In this document: positions 26,037-35,814 of the stretch, piece after piece
Numbering within the stretch: position 1 is the first letter of the stretch
Layout: each line of letters opens with the position of its first letter
Source of the DNA: JAWSVE01 sp033852115
Lineage (GTDB): Bacteria > Pseudomonadota > Gammaproteobacteria > Pseudomonadales > Cellvibrionaceae
Direction of reading: 5' to 3'
Assembly: GCA_033852115.1 (NCBI GenBank)
Contig: JAWSVE010000010.1
Coordinates: 1 to 64,000 of the forward strand
DNA length: 64,000 nucleotides
The notes under the pieces: generated by a model
Seen by the model: the letters and a program-made list of their open reading frames with translations, nothing else
What the model was told of the DNA's origin: nothing
The model's database searches: none
Made by a program: the position numbers and the translations under genes

Positions 26037-27008
26037 CTAAGCAAGCCAGTCAGCTATCTCTTCAGCAAAATAGGTCAGGATTAAATCAGCACCAGCGCGC
26101 TTGAACGCTATCATCGTTTCAAGAACGACTGCTTTTTCGTCAATTGCGCCCTGCTCTGCTGCAATTTTGATCATCGAATATTCGCCACTGACGTGGTAAA
26201 CCGCCATAGGCAATGAAGAATGCGCACGGATATTTGCCACGACGTCTAGGTAAACTGTGGCAGGCTTCACCATCAGTATATCTGCGCCTTCAGCTTCATC
26301 TTGAAGGGACTCGGCCAAGGCCTCTCTACTGTTAGACTTGTCTAGCTGATAAGAATCACGAGTACCCTTTAAATGAACATCCACCGCATCACGAAATGGG
26401 CCGTAGAACGCTGATGCGAACTTAGTGGAATACGACATGATGGGTATCTGCGAAAAACCATGTTGATCTAGAGCGCCACGTAACGCGCTGATCATTCCAT
26501 CCATCATGCCTGATGGTGCGATCATATCGACGCCTGCATTGGCCGCAACCACCGCTTGTTTTTGCAGATTGGCAAGCGTTGAGTCGTTGTCGACATCACC
26601 ATCAACCACGACACCACAATGCCCATGATCCGTATATTCGCAAAAACAGTTGTCGCTTATAACAAGCATTTCAGGTTCTGCTTCTTTGGCAATACGGATG
26701 ATTCTTGCCATCAAGCCATTGTCATCCCAAGAATCGCTACCGACCCCATCTTTGCAGTGCGAAACGCCAAATAAGATAATTGCTTTTATCCCTTTAGACC
26801 AAACGCGTTTTACCAATTCCGCCAGTTCACTCTCTGGATAACGGAACACACCTGGCATAGTCGACAGCTCGACTTTGGTATCGATACCTTCTTCTACGAA
26901 AATCGGCAGAATTAAATCATCGGTGCTGAAATGTGTTTGACGAACTAAATCGCGTATAGCGGGCGTTTTTCTTAAACGACGAAACCGGTGTTCAATTGCA
27001 AAGCTCAT
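26037..27008 (-). CDS. hemB: Delta-aminolevulinic acid dehydratase (porphobilinogen synthase)
   Basis: HemB joins two 5-aminolevulinate molecules into porphobilinogen in heme and siroheme synthesis. The 323 residues hold the Schiff-base Lys in MVKPATVYLD and the second active-site Lys in YSTKFASAFYGPFRDA. The metal site reads CFCEYTDHGHCG, the three-Cys type that binds catalytic zinc. AGGTAAG precedes the ATG. Heme use in the window is shown by the ccm operon, and siroheme use by cysI. Confidence 0.96.
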   Translation of the reverse strand: MSFAIEHRFRRLRKTPAIRDLVRQTHFSTDDLILPIFVEEGIDTKVELSTMPGVFRYPESELAELVKRVWSKGIKAIILFGVSHCKDGVGSDSWDDNGLMARIIRIAKEAEPEMLVISDNCFCEYTDHGHCGVVVDGDVDNDSTLANLQKQAVVAANAGVDMIAPSGMMDGMISALRGALDQHGFSQIPIMSYSTKFASAFYGPFRDAVDVHLKGTRDSYQLDKSNSREALAESLQDEAEGADILMVKPATVYLDVVANIRAHSSLPMAVYHVSGEYSMIKIAAEQGAIDEKAVVLETMIAFKRAGADLILTYFAEEIADWLA

Positions 27009-27055
27009 TCTTACCTCGTTATTGAATTTTTTATCTTAGCCGAAGCTCTCATGGG

Positions 27056-28429
27056 TTAAGCGCGCTTCCAACTCGTTCCCTCACGGCTATCTTCTAGAAT
27101 AATACCCTGTGCTTTGAGTGATTCTCGAATTTCATCTGCACGGCCATAATCTTTATTATTTTTGGCGGCAACTCGTTCTTCAATCAATGCTTCGACATCC
27201 TCTGCACTGATTACATCGCCACTTGCTGCTTGAAACCAGGCTTCAGGGTCTTCTTGCAAGAACCCCATAAACTCTCCTGACTTAAGCAATAGCGATTTGA
27301 TCTTTGCTTTATCCTGGTCTGCTGCCTTGTTTAATTGTTTTCCCAGTTGATGCAATTCACTAATGGCGATAGGAGTATTTATATCGTCAAGAAGTGCTTG
27401 ATAAACTTTCGATTCGCTCAAGTCCACATCGATCAAAGGAACATCTTTAGCTTCTCTCAGTGCTGTGTACAATGAATCAAGACTGGACTTAGATTGCTCT
27501 AACAAGGCGCCGGTGAAATCAAGTTCAGAACGATAGTGCGCAGACAAAATAGCAAAACGTAGCGCTTCCCCGGTGTGGCGTTCTAGCAATTCATGAACTG
27601 TTTTGATGTTACCTAACGACTTCGACATCTTTTCGCCTTCTAAATTTAGAAAGGCGTTGTGCATCCAGTAACGCACATAGGTATCACCGTCATGCGCGCA
27701 ATGACTTTGCGCTAACTCATTTTCATGATGAGGAAATACTAAGTCTTTGCCACCACCATGAATATCAATCGTGTTACCCAAATGCGCTTCGATCATTACC
27801 ACACATTCGGTATGCCAACCTGGTCTTCCGCGTCCCCAGGGGCTATCCCAACCTGGCTCATCATTAGAGGATGGCTTCCATAACACGAAATCGCCCGGAT
27901 GTTTTTTATAAGAAGCGACCTCTACCCTAGCACCCGCCAACATGTCTTCGAGGTTTCTATTGGATAAGCTTCCATACTCAGGCATGGAATCAACCGCAAA
28001 CATGACGTGTCCATCAGCCACATAGGCGTGCCCTTTCTCAACGAGCAAGGCCATCATTTCAATCATTTGAGGTAAATGATCAGTTGCGTGGGGCGTTATG
28101 CTTGGAGGTAAGGTATTTAATGCACCCATATCTTCATTGTAGGCTTTTTCATAGCGATCAGATATGGTTTTTATATCAGTCCCTTCGGCTTTTGCAGCAG
28201 CCATAATTTTGTCGTCAATATCCGTGATATTACGAGCGTAGATGACATTGTCATACAAACTCTGTAATACGCGAAAAAGCGTGTCAAAAACGACGACTGG
28301 ACGAGCATTACCAATATGAGCGTAGTTGTACACCGTTGGACCACAAACATACATCGTAATACGATTAGGGTCTGCAGGGATGAATTCTTCTTTTTGTCGC
28401 GATTGCGTGTTGTATAAATATAAAGTCAT
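27056..28429 (-). CDS. cysS: Cysteinyl-tRNA synthetase
   Basis: A class I aminoacyl-tRNA synthetase charging tRNA-Cys. The 457 residues show the HIGH motif in YNYAHIGNARP, the zinc-binding Cys and His (CGPTVYNY, WHTECVVM, HHENE), and KMSKSLGN. Length and order match the family. It follows glnS by 45 bases on the same strand, an arrangement also common in related bacteria. Confidence 0.97.
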   Translation of the reverse strand: MTLYLYNTQSRQKEEFIPADPNRITMYVCGPTVYNYAHIGNARPVVVFDTLFRVLQSLYDNVIYARNITDIDDKIMAAAKAEGTDIKTISDRYEKAYNEDMGALNTLPPSITPHATDHLPQMIEMMALLVEKGHAYVADGHVMFAVDSMPEYGSLSNRNLEDMLAGARVEVASYKKHPGDFVLWKPSSNDEPGWDSPWGRGRPGWHTECVVMIEAHLGNTIDIHGGGKDLVFPHHENELAQSHCAHDGDTYVRYWMHNAFLNLEGEKMSKSLGNIKTVHELLERHTGEALRFAILSAHYRSELDFTGALLEQSKSSLDSLYTALREAKDVPLIDVDLSESKVYQALLDDINTPIAISELHQLGKQLNKAADQDKAKIKSLLLKSGEFMGFLQEDPEAWFQAASGDVISAEDVEALIEERVAAKNNKDYGRADEIRESLKAQGIILEDSREGTSWKRA

Positions 28430-28474
28430 TTGATTTATTTACATAAAACCTTGTGTATAAAACACTTTAAAAAA

Positions 28475-30148
28475 TTAGCTATCAGCAATTTTAGCCCAAG
28501 TGTCACGCAAGCCTATTGCGCGATTGAACACTGGCTTTTCATTCGTTGAATACTTGCTGTCAATTGTAAAGTAGCCTTCCCTTTCAAACTGAAAGTGGTC
28601 TCCGACACTGGCGGTAGACAAACTTTTTTCTGCTTTGCAGTTCTCTAATATGGTTAAACTATCAGGGTTTAATAGCTCTAAAAAGTTCTTCCCACCCGCA
28701 TCCGGGGCTTCATCCACAAATAATCGGTCGTACAACCTTACTTCACAATTAACGTTTTCTTTCGCGTCGACCCAGTGAATAACACCTTTAGGTTTCGTAC
28801 CGTCTTCTGGATTTTTGCCTAACGTATCTAGGTCGCAACGACAATGTACTTCAATAATATTGCCACTCTCGTCTTTCAGAACGTCTTCTGCCGTAATCAC
28901 ATAGGCATTACGCAAACGTACAGATTTACCTAATACTAAACGTTTATATTTTTTATTGGCGGATTCACGAAAGTCATCTTTATCGATGAAAATCTCACGT
29001 GAAAACGGTAAAGCACGTGCTGGGAGGTCGTCTCGATTGGGATGACCCGGTGCAGTGACGGTTTCAGTTCTGTCTTCTGGATAATTAGTTAGAATAATTT
29101 TAAGTGGGTTTAACACACACATAGCGCGAGGCGCATTTTTATCGAGATCATCACGAATGGCGTGTTCAAGCATGCTGACATCGGTAATGCCCAACGAACG
29201 CGTAACACCGGCGGCATCACAGAAATTACGAATTGACGCCGCAGTATAGCCCCGACGCCGCATTCCAGAAATGGTAGGCATTCGTGGATCATCCCACCCT
29301 TCGACATGGTTTTCATCTACCAACTGTTTTAGTTTTCGCTTGCTGGTCACTGTGTAGTTTGGATTTAGTCGTGAAAACTCTGTTTGGTGTGGCTCACTCG
29401 GGACTGATAGGTGCTGAATCAGCCAATCGTATAACGGGCGATGATCTTCAAACTCCAGCGTGCACAATGAGTGCGTTACACCTTCAATCGCATCACTTTG
29501 ACCATGAGCAAAATCGTAAGATGGGTATATGCACCATTTATCGCCGGTTTGGTGGTGGGACGCTTTTTTAATGCGATAGATGATCGGATCACGAAGATTG
29601 ATGTTAGGCGAACTCATATCAATCTTAGCCCTTAGCGAGCATTGCCCTTCCTCAAAACCGCCGTCACGCATTTTTTCAAACAATGCCAAGTTTTCTTCAG
29701 GTGCACGATCGCGATAGGGGCTGTTTTTACCCGGTTCCGTTAACGTCCCTCGGTATTCCCTAGCCTCTTCAGCAGACAGATCACACACATACGCGAGCCC
29801 GTTGTTAATCAGTTCCACGGCCCAATTGTAGAGTTGGTCAAAATAGTTAGATGTATATCTAACATCGCCATCCCACTTAAAACCTAGCCATCGGATATCT
29901 TCTTGGATCGACTCGACAAACTCCTGATCTTCTTTTGCAGGGTTTGTGTCATCGAAACGGAGGTGGCACTTCCCTTGGTACTTCTCTGCCAGACCAAAAT
30001 TTAAGCAAATTGATTTGGCATGTCCGATATGGAGATAGCCATTTGGTTCAGGAGGAAATCGCGTGACCAGCTGATTAATCTTTCCAGCTTCTAGATCAGA
30101 TTTGACGAGTTGCTCGATAAAGTGCAGGGGTTTTTGGTTGTCTGTCAT
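28475..30148 (-). CDS. glnS: Glutaminyl-tRNA synthetase
   Basis: A class I synthetase charging tRNA-Gln directly, typical of gammaproteobacteria. The 557 residues include RFPPEPNGYLHIGHAKS (HIGH motif near residue 33), SYDFAHGQSDAIEGVTHSLC (partly quoted) and the KMSKS variant VTSKRKL. The C-terminal anticodon-binding beta barrels are complete. It is the first gene of glnS-cysS on the minus strand, divergent from ppiB. Confidence 0.97.
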   Translation of the reverse strand: MTDNQKPLHFIEQLVKSDLEAGKINQLVTRFPPEPNGYLHIGHAKSICLNFGLAEKYQGKCHLRFDDTNPAKEDQEFVESIQEDIRWLGFKWDGDVRYTSNYFDQLYNWAVELINNGLAYVCDLSAEEAREYRGTLTEPGKNSPYRDRAPEENLALFEKMRDGGFEEGQCSLRAKIDMSSPNINLRDPIIYRIKKASHHQTGDKWCIYPSYDFAHGQSDAIEGVTHSLCTLEFEDHRPLYDWLIQHLSVPSEPHQTEFSRLNPNYTVTSKRKLKQLVDENHVEGWDDPRMPTISGMRRRGYTAASIRNFCDAAGVTRSLGITDVSMLEHAIRDDLDKNAPRAMCVLNPLKIILTNYPEDRTETVTAPGHPNRDDLPARALPFSREIFIDKDDFRESANKKYKRLVLGKSVRLRNAYVITAEDVLKDESGNIIEVHCRCDLDTLGKNPEDGTKPKGVIHWVDAKENVNCEVRLYDRLFVDEAPDAGGKNFLELLNPDSLTILENCKAEKSLSTASVGDHFQFEREGYFTIDSKYSTNEKPVFNRAIGLRDTWAKIADS

Positions 30149-30298
30149 TGGATGCTTATCGTTTAAGAATTGAGCTCTTAGGTGAATTGGAATGTGATTA
30201 TTTCAGCATCAGGTGAACGTTTAGGTGCGCTAAATCGGCGTGATAACACCCGTTTCGGCGTTTCACTAATAGAGCCACGCACCTCGGTTCGACTATAC

Positions 30299-30326
30299 TT
30301 GAGAATCATTTTGAACGGCGTATTAT
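30299..30326 (+). promoter_or_regulatory. Candidate sigma-70 promoter of ppiB
   Basis: TTGAGA (30299-30304) and TATTAT (30321-30326) are separated by 16 bases and followed by a GC-rich discriminator. The start site would fall about 50 bases before the ppiB ATG. Confidence 0.5.
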
Positions 30327-30381
30327 AGCCCGCTCTTTTAACCACAACATCACCTAAATCTAAGATTTTTGGAGCTTTTTT

Positions 30382-30879
30382 ATGATTACCCTCCAGACCA
30401 ACCAAGGCGACATCGTAATCGAACTGGATTTCGAAAACGCCCCCAAAACAGCCGCAAATTTCAAACAGTATGCTGAAGAGGGTTTCTACGAAGGCACTAT
30501 TTTCCACCGAGTGATCGACGGTTTTATGATCCAGGGTGGTGGTATGGATGCTGATATGCAAGAAAAGACCACTCGCGAGCCCATTGAAAACGAAGCTGAT
30601 AATGGCCTAAAAAATGACCTTGGAACGCTTGCGATGGCTCGAACCATGGATCCACACAGCGCCACTGCTCAGTTTTTCATCAACGTTAAAGATAATGGAT
30701 TCCTCAATCACACCGCCAAGAACAGCCAAGGCTGGGGATACTGCGTCTTTGGCAAAGTAGTTGAAGGTATGGATACAGTTGAGAAAATTAAGGGCGTTGC
30801 AACTGGCAACAAAGGTTTTCACCAGGATGTGCCTAACGACCCCATCGTTATCGAAAAAGTAACTGTTAGCGAATCCTAA
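30382..30879 (+). CDS. ppiB: Cytosolic peptidyl-prolyl cis-trans isomerase B (cyclophilin)
   Basis: A 165-residue cyclophilin that speeds proline isomerisation during folding. It has no signal peptide, so it is the cytosolic type. Core motifs: FHRVIDGFMIQGGGMD, MARTMDPHSATAQFFINV and FGKVVEGMDTVEKI. GGAG stands nine bases before the ATG. lpxH follows closely, a pairing (with glnS and cysS nearby) common in gammaproteobacteria. Confidence 0.96.
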   Translation: MITLQTNQGDIVIELDFENAPKTAANFKQYAEEGFYEGTIFHRVIDGFMIQGGGMDADMQEKTTREPIENEADNGLKNDLGTLAMARTMDPHSATAQFFINVKDNGFLNHTAKNSQGWGYCVFGKVVEGMDTVEKIKGVATGNKGFHQDVPNDPIVIEKVTVSES

Positions 30880-30909
30880 CTTTCGAAGGCATTGATATTG
30901 GGTGTCGAT

Positions 30910-31641
30910 ATGATAAGCCTGATTGCAGACCTCCATCTCGACGCTCAACGTCCCCATGTCACCAAAGCCTTCTATCAATTCTTAGAAGAAAAGAGCCAGG
31001 AACCTGGCGCTTTGTACATACTTGGCGACTTGTTTGAGTTGTGGGTGGGCGATGATGATGACTCCCCTCTCGCACTGGACGTTCAACACCACTTAAAATT
31101 AGCGGCACAGCAAGGGCTAAAAATCTATTTTATGCCCGGGAATCGCGACTTTTTGGTGGGTGAAAGCTTTGCCAAGAATTCTGGTACAACGTTGCTTTCA
31201 GATCCCCATATCTTAATTCACGAAGGTAAAAAATACTTACTCGCTCACGGCGATGCCTATTGCACTGCCGATACCGCCTACCAATCCTTCCGCCAACAGG
31301 CTCGCTCCCCAGTTTGGCAAAACGAAATCCTCTCCAAATCACTGGAAGAAAGACGGGCGCTCGGTCGCCAGATTCGGCTACAAAGCAAAACCATGAATAG
31401 TCGTAAGCCAAGCGATATTATGGATGTAACCGACAGTGCGGTTGTCCAAGACCTCATTGCTCACAACACAGATATACTTATTCACGGTCACACGCACAGG
31501 CCAAACACGCACAAGCTCTTGTCTGATGACGGTAAAAAACAATTTAGCCGTGTTGTACTTGGTGACTGGGAAACCAGTGCCTGGTGCGTAGAGATAAACG
31601 GATCAGTTGAACTGAAGTCTTGGTTAATAGATTCAGATTAG
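30910..31641 (+). CDS. lpxH: UDP-2,3-diacylglucosamine diphosphatase
   Basis: LpxH cleaves UDP-2,3-diacylglucosamine to lipid X in lipid A synthesis at the inner membrane. The 243-residue metallophosphoesterase shows IADLHLD, LGDLFELWVGDD, MPGNRDFLVG, LAHGDAYC and HGHTHRPN, all metal-binding motifs of the family. The ATG at 30910 fits the usual N-terminus; a TTG at 30892 would add six residues. Confidence 0.95.
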   Translation: MISLIADLHLDAQRPHVTKAFYQFLEEKSQEPGALYILGDLFELWVGDDDDSPLALDVQHHLKLAAQQGLKIYFMPGNRDFLVGESFAKNSGTTLLSDPHILIHEGKKYLLAHGDAYCTADTAYQSFRQQARSPVWQNEILSKSLEERRALGRQIRLQSKTMNSRKPSDIMDVTDSAVVQDLIAHNTDILIHGHTHRPNTHKLLSDDGKKQFSRVVLGDWETSAWCVEINGSVELKSWLIDSD

Positions 31642-31686
31642 AGCATTTTATTTCGTTCGTATGAACCAAGCAGGAACAAGGACGCT

Positions 31687-32484
31687 TCAGCCACAACGTA
31701 AAAACTCACTGAATGTTTGCGCTTTTTGTGTAATAGGCATGAAAGGCCGAGTCACTTTCTGCTGAGGCCGCCCGAGTAAAAACCCCTGAGCAAAATCAAC
31801 TCCAAGCTCTACCAACGTATTGAGTTGCGCTTGATTCTCAACGCCTTCGCCGATGGTTTTACAGCCCACCTCTTCTGCTATCCACAAAATAGAGGAAAGA
31901 ATTTTCTTTTTAACCGGGTTGCTATCAACGTTATTGATAAAATGTCTATCAATTTTGACAAAATCGGGCCTCAACTCTTCCCACAGTCTAAAACTGCTGT
32001 AACCTGCCCCGAAATCATCTATCGCTATACCGAATCCTTGATCACGATAAAAATGTATAGCATTTTTAAGGCTATGAATGTCACCCATTGGGTACTGCTC
32101 AGAAATTTCGATAACGATTTGATTTGCCGATAAACCGTAACGAGCAAGCACGTCGGATCTAAAAGATGCAGCATAACCCTGGTTCAAGCTCATAGGGCTC
32201 GCGTTAAGAAATAGTAGGCAGCTCTCATTTTGGTTACTGAAACTTTTTAGAGATTCATGTCTCGACGCATACTCTAACTGTGAAAGTAACCCACATTGAG
32301 AAGCTGCTTCGAACAAACGATAAGGAAAGTGAAAATTAGTGTTGATGGGGCCTCGTATCAAGGCCTCGCACGCGAAGAGGTTTCCACCGTCTAGCTGGAC
32401 AATCGGCTGAAACAATGCCGATAAAGCATTGTCATTCAATAACCGAATTATTTCTTTTCGTATATTGGTTATTTGTGTTGCCAT
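31687..32484 (-). CDS. Stand-alone EAL-domain cyclic-di-GMP phosphodiesterase
   Basis: A 265-residue protein that is a single EAL domain without a sensor part. The residues needed for metal and substrate binding all appear present: CEALIRG, FLNASP, IEISEQ, IDDFGAGYSS, VKIDRHFI, GEGVE and QGFLLGRP. It should hydrolyse cyclic-di-GMP to pGpG in the cytosol. The ATG at 32484 has AGGTG six bases upstream; a GTG at 32493 is also in frame. No GGDEF partner lies in the window. Confidence 0.88.
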   Translation of the reverse strand: MATQITNIRKEIIRLLNDNALSALFQPIVQLDGGNLFACEALIRGPINTNFHFPYRLFEAASQCGLLSQLEYASRHESLKSFSNQNESCLLFLNASPMSLNQGYAASFRSDVLARYGLSANQIVIEISEQYPMGDIHSLKNAIHFYRDQGFGIAIDDFGAGYSSFRLWEELRPDFVKIDRHFINNVDSNPVKKKILSSILWIAEEVGCKTIGEGVENQAQLNTLVELGVDFAQGFLLGRPQQKVTRPFMPITQKAQTFSEFLRCG

Positions 32485-33414
32485 TTCATACACCTATACC
32501 GCTTTACATCAACGTAACACCTGTTGATACCAGTTTACGCTTGTAATATTAAGTGAAGAACTATACCTGACTTCTATGGAGTCACATTCCCGCATGTTTG
32601 CGATACTGATTCATCGAATGCATTAGCGATTAATATGCCACATTTACCCGTGAAGGATTAAAGTAATAATTTTGAGTGAAAGATCACAATTCGATTCGAC
32701 TAGAAGTAAAAATGTCGCTCAAGTTGTGCCAGAACAGCGCAGCTTTATATGTTCGAACTAAAACTAAGACAATGTCATGCGGCATTATTGTGCTGAGTTA
32801 GTTGAATTGCCCCAGAATACAACATCCAAGCCGGTTATCATTACGCCTAATTATTTCCACAATATTTCAATAAATATACACCAGATAAATCTTTTCGCAT
32901 TTTTAGTACGCTGATATAAGCACTCAACCGCCTAAAAGCATGAGGTGGCGCACACATCCAACTCGCGCATAATGTATTTCTATGCGCCACTTATCTAAAA
33001 CTTGGCTGCAGGTCATCATCTTGTCGCCGGTTTTTTTGATCTTAATCGTTTTAACAATACCTAGAAAGCCAGTCATGGCGTCGTTATCGAGCCACCTAAA
33101 ATTACTCACCGTCACATAGTTACTAGCAATAATTTTATCGGACACGTAGACAGGGAAGTTTTTGTGGATACATTTAGAAGTGAAGATTAGGAAACGCACT
33201 GCCAACAACCAATTATCGATTTCAATCGAGTTGTTGTGATCTTCTACGCTATGGGTTAAATAAATCGCGGAGGTATTAACGCGATTGCTTCAATGACGTC
33301 AGAAGCAATGACCAATGTTGTTTTCAGCCGCTGATTAGCCTTTTCACTGGAGTAAAATCTCAAACAAAAAAAAGCCCCTTTGCAGGGGCTTATGACGAGC
33401 ACGAACAGAATATA
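32485..33414. other. 930-base region with no convincing gene
   Basis: AT-rich. The only longer frame is on the minus strand at 32924-33208 (94 residues, TTG start, no ribosome-binding site, no recognised family); I do not call it as a gene. A strong terminator lies at 33365-33391. This is the longest stretch without a supported gene in the window and could hide a small RNA or a decayed gene. Confidence 0.5.
33365..33391 (-). terminator. Terminator of the TonB-dependent receptor gene
   Basis: AAGCCCCT (33372-33379) pairs with AGGGGCTT (33384-33391). On the minus strand it is followed by about eight U, 24 bases past the receptor stop codon. Confidence 0.9.
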
Positions 33415-35541
33415 TTAAAATCGGTAAGAGAGATTCAGGTGGTAGGCGCGCGGTTCGAAGATGTGGAAATGTAAGTCTTCTACAGGGCTTGCTTCAACGT
33501 AACCTGAGCGTGAATCATTAATCTGTGATTCATAGACATATTGAATATCTTTATCTTCTGAATTAAACAAATTCAACACATCAAGTGAGAGAGATAACTG
33601 CGACGTAATATCATAGTTTAATCGTAGGTTGACAATACTGCTCGCGTCCGCTGTCCTGCCGCCATCCAATGGATACTCATCAAAATATCGCAAGCGAATG
33701 TTAGTGTAAAAACTATCGCTCCATTTAGTATTTACGCCGGCACTGATAACATGTTCTAACGCTCCAGGAATATCCGTTGAACCATCCACTGACTCTACAA
33801 ACGCCGCGTCGCTGTAGGAATATTCCATATCGAAAGTCCAGGCTTCATTTAAATAGTAGTAGCCAGTCACTTCAACACCACGGCGTTCACTTCCCACGCC
33901 AGTATCTTCAGTTGCACCCGAATCACCAATAAACACAAGCTCAGAATCAATATCCAATGCCCATAGGGCAATCGATGCATTGAGCTTGTCGGTAAAAAAT
34001 GCGCGCAGCCCAAATTCATAGCCAAGCGTATCCACTAGTGGATCAACTTTTTCGACTTGCACACTTGCATTCGTTGGGTCGACTTGGATAGTCGTACCGC
34101 GCGCATCATTACTATGAAATCCCTGACCAATACTTGCATAGGCTTCTACTTCGTCATTGAACGCATACATCAAGCTCAATGAACTTGTCACAATATCATC
34201 CGATGCGTTGCCCCCATTTACTGCCAGAGACGCAGAGTCACCCGCTTCAATTGGATTAACTTCAAAATCGTAATAATCGTAACGAACGCCGACTACGGTA
34301 CGGAATTTTTCAGTCCAGTTAATTTCGTTTTCCCAGTACAATCCGGTGCTCCATTCATCAACGCTGTCGATACGAAAAACATCGTAGCGCTGCTGTGCCT
34401 CGGTTCGATAAATACCAACTTTTGCTATGTCGTCATAACGCATTTGTGTTCCAAAGGTATTCGCCATATCTAAACCAGCTACCTTTGAAAAATGACTCCA
34501 AGCTACATCCCACCCGTAGATTGTTCGATCATCAACTTGATTATGTTGATCACCGAGGATTGGGTTATCTAGAAAATAGGTGAAGTCTGCATAGAGGTCT
34601 AATTCATAAGCAACCGTATAAACACTTGCGTCCAAACGAGTGTTCTTCGTTTGACGTGACCAATTACCCGATATGCTATAGCGACTGGACTCACCGCCAG
34701 AGGTTGTATTCAACGAACCATATTCCGTGATAATTCCCAAATCGACTGCACGCTCAGGAATTTGATCTGCAGAGTTCCAACTATTGTCGTAGGCCATGAA
34801 CGTGAGTGCAAAGTCACTATCGCCTTGACGCCATTGCTGTTTTAACCAAATATTCTTCTTTTGTAGGTCGGACTCGATATCATCCCAATGGCCATCGGTC
34901 GTTTCATACTCAACGCCATAAATAAATTGACTGTAGTCGCCCGTTTCAGTCTGGCCCCAAGCTAGGAATCGATTCCAATTTTCACGGCCAAAATCACTAC
35001 CAACCTTCATTTGGTGGCCACCTAAAGAATTCGTCGACGCCATTCGCGCCGTACCCGTTCCAGAAAAATCCCCAACGCCTGGGTAGTAAGTGCCTTTTTG
35101 ATAAACAATCTCGCCTACCAATTCAGGGATAATAAAGTTGAGATCGGTATAGCCCTGACCATGACCATGAGTGCGCATATTCACCGGCATTTTATCGATC
35201 ACCGTAGCGAAGTCAGTACCATGATCGAGGTTAAATCCGCGCAGAAAATACTGGTTTGCTTTACCGGGGCCAGAATGCTGTGTGGCGACCAATCCCGGTA
35301 CGGTTTCTAATACTTCACCCGTTCTGAGCAGAGGCCTAATTTCAAGCTCCGCCTGCGAAACCACGCCTTCAGAAGCAGACGATGCCTCTCCGACGAGATT
35401 CTGCTGTCGGCCAGTCACTAGGATTTCTTCCATTTCGTTATCTGAATAAGAAGAACCTTGAGCCCACGTGTGGCCCGCTGAGAAAAAAGCCGGGGTGACT
35501 AATATAATTACGCCAGTACATCTGGCCACACTCATTAGCAT
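33415..35541 (-). CDS. TonB-dependent outer-membrane receptor, substrate unknown
   Basis: A 708-residue receptor: signal peptide (VILVTPAFFSAGHTWAQ region), a TonB-box-like stretch EEILVTGR, a plug domain (about 50-170) with ETVPGLVATQHSGPGKANQY and a His-rich loop MRTHGHGQGYTDLN, and a 22-strand-type beta barrel ending in NLSYRF. The terminal aromatic residue is the usual barrel signal. Such receptors import siderophores, heme, vitamins, sugars or metals; nothing in the sequence fixes the substrate, and I see no Fur box or riboswitch upstream. AGGA lies seven bases before the ATG. A 30-base palindrome sits 154 bases upstream. Confidence 0.9.
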   Translation of the reverse strand: MLMSVARCTGVIILVTPAFFSAGHTWAQGSSYSDNEMEEILVTGRQQNLVGEASSASEGVVSQAELEIRPLLRTGEVLETVPGLVATQHSGPGKANQYFLRGFNLDHGTDFATVIDKMPVNMRTHGHGQGYTDLNFIIPELVGEIVYQKGTYYPGVGDFSGTGTARMASTNSLGGHQMKVGSDFGRENWNRFLAWGQTETGDYSQFIYGVEYETTDGHWDDIESDLQKKNIWLKQQWRQGDSDFALTFMAYDNSWNSADQIPERAVDLGIITEYGSLNTTSGGESSRYSISGNWSRQTKNTRLDASVYTVAYELDLYADFTYFLDNPILGDQHNQVDDRTIYGWDVAWSHFSKVAGLDMANTFGTQMRYDDIAKVGIYRTEAQQRYDVFRIDSVDEWSTGLYWENEINWTEKFRTVVGVRYDYYDFEVNPIEAGDSASLAVNGGNASDDIVTSSLSLMYAFNDEVEAYASIGQGFHSNDARGTTIQVDPTNASVQVEKVDPLVDTLGYEFGLRAFFTDKLNASIALWALDIDSELVFIGDSGATEDTGVGSERRGVEVTGYYYLNEAWTFDMEYSYSDAAFVESVDGSTDIPGALEHVISAGVNTKWSDSFYTNIRLRYFDEYPLDGGRTADASSIVNLRLNYDITSQLSLSLDVLNLFNSEDKDIQYVYESQINDSRSGYVEASPVEDLHFHIFEPRAYHLNLSYRF

Positions 35542-35694
35542 TTTGCGTCCTCTATAAGATCTTTTGATTTAAGTGAAACAAGAAGGCGCAACGTGTTGAC
35601 AGAAACTACTGCTTGATTAATACCAACGCGTCACGATGCGGCAGCTATTCTGGCCAACGACGCGAAAAGGACACACAGAGGAAATGACAAGTTT

Positions 35695-35724
35695 TGTTAG
35701 CAAAAAACGCCTTTTTTGCTAACA
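35695..35724. promoter_or_regulatory. Perfect 13-base inverted repeat upstream of the TonB receptor
   Basis: TGTTAGCAAAAAA (35695-35707) is the exact reverse complement of 35712-35724, with CGCC between. It lies between the 2OG-oxygenase gene and the receptor gene, both on the minus strand. It has no U run like a classical terminator, so it could be a long operator or a terminator of the oxygenase gene. Confidence 0.6.
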
Positions 35725-35814
35725 CAAGAAGAAAACAGTTGTTGAAACCGTTAATAAAACAGCGCTAAACGTTAATATGTGCGCAAAAAAACGTCGAAAA
35801 GACTACCTTATATC

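Noticed and set aside
31687..32484. Degenerate (non-catalytic) EAL protein
   Set aside because: All metal- and substrate-binding motifs appear intact.
32924..33208. 94-residue minus-strand frame
   Set aside because: TTG start, no ribosome-binding site and no recognised family.
35542..35814. Fur box or cobalamin riboswitch upstream of the TonB receptor
   Set aside because: No sequence close to the Fur consensus and no B12-box was seen; only the 13-base palindrome stands out.
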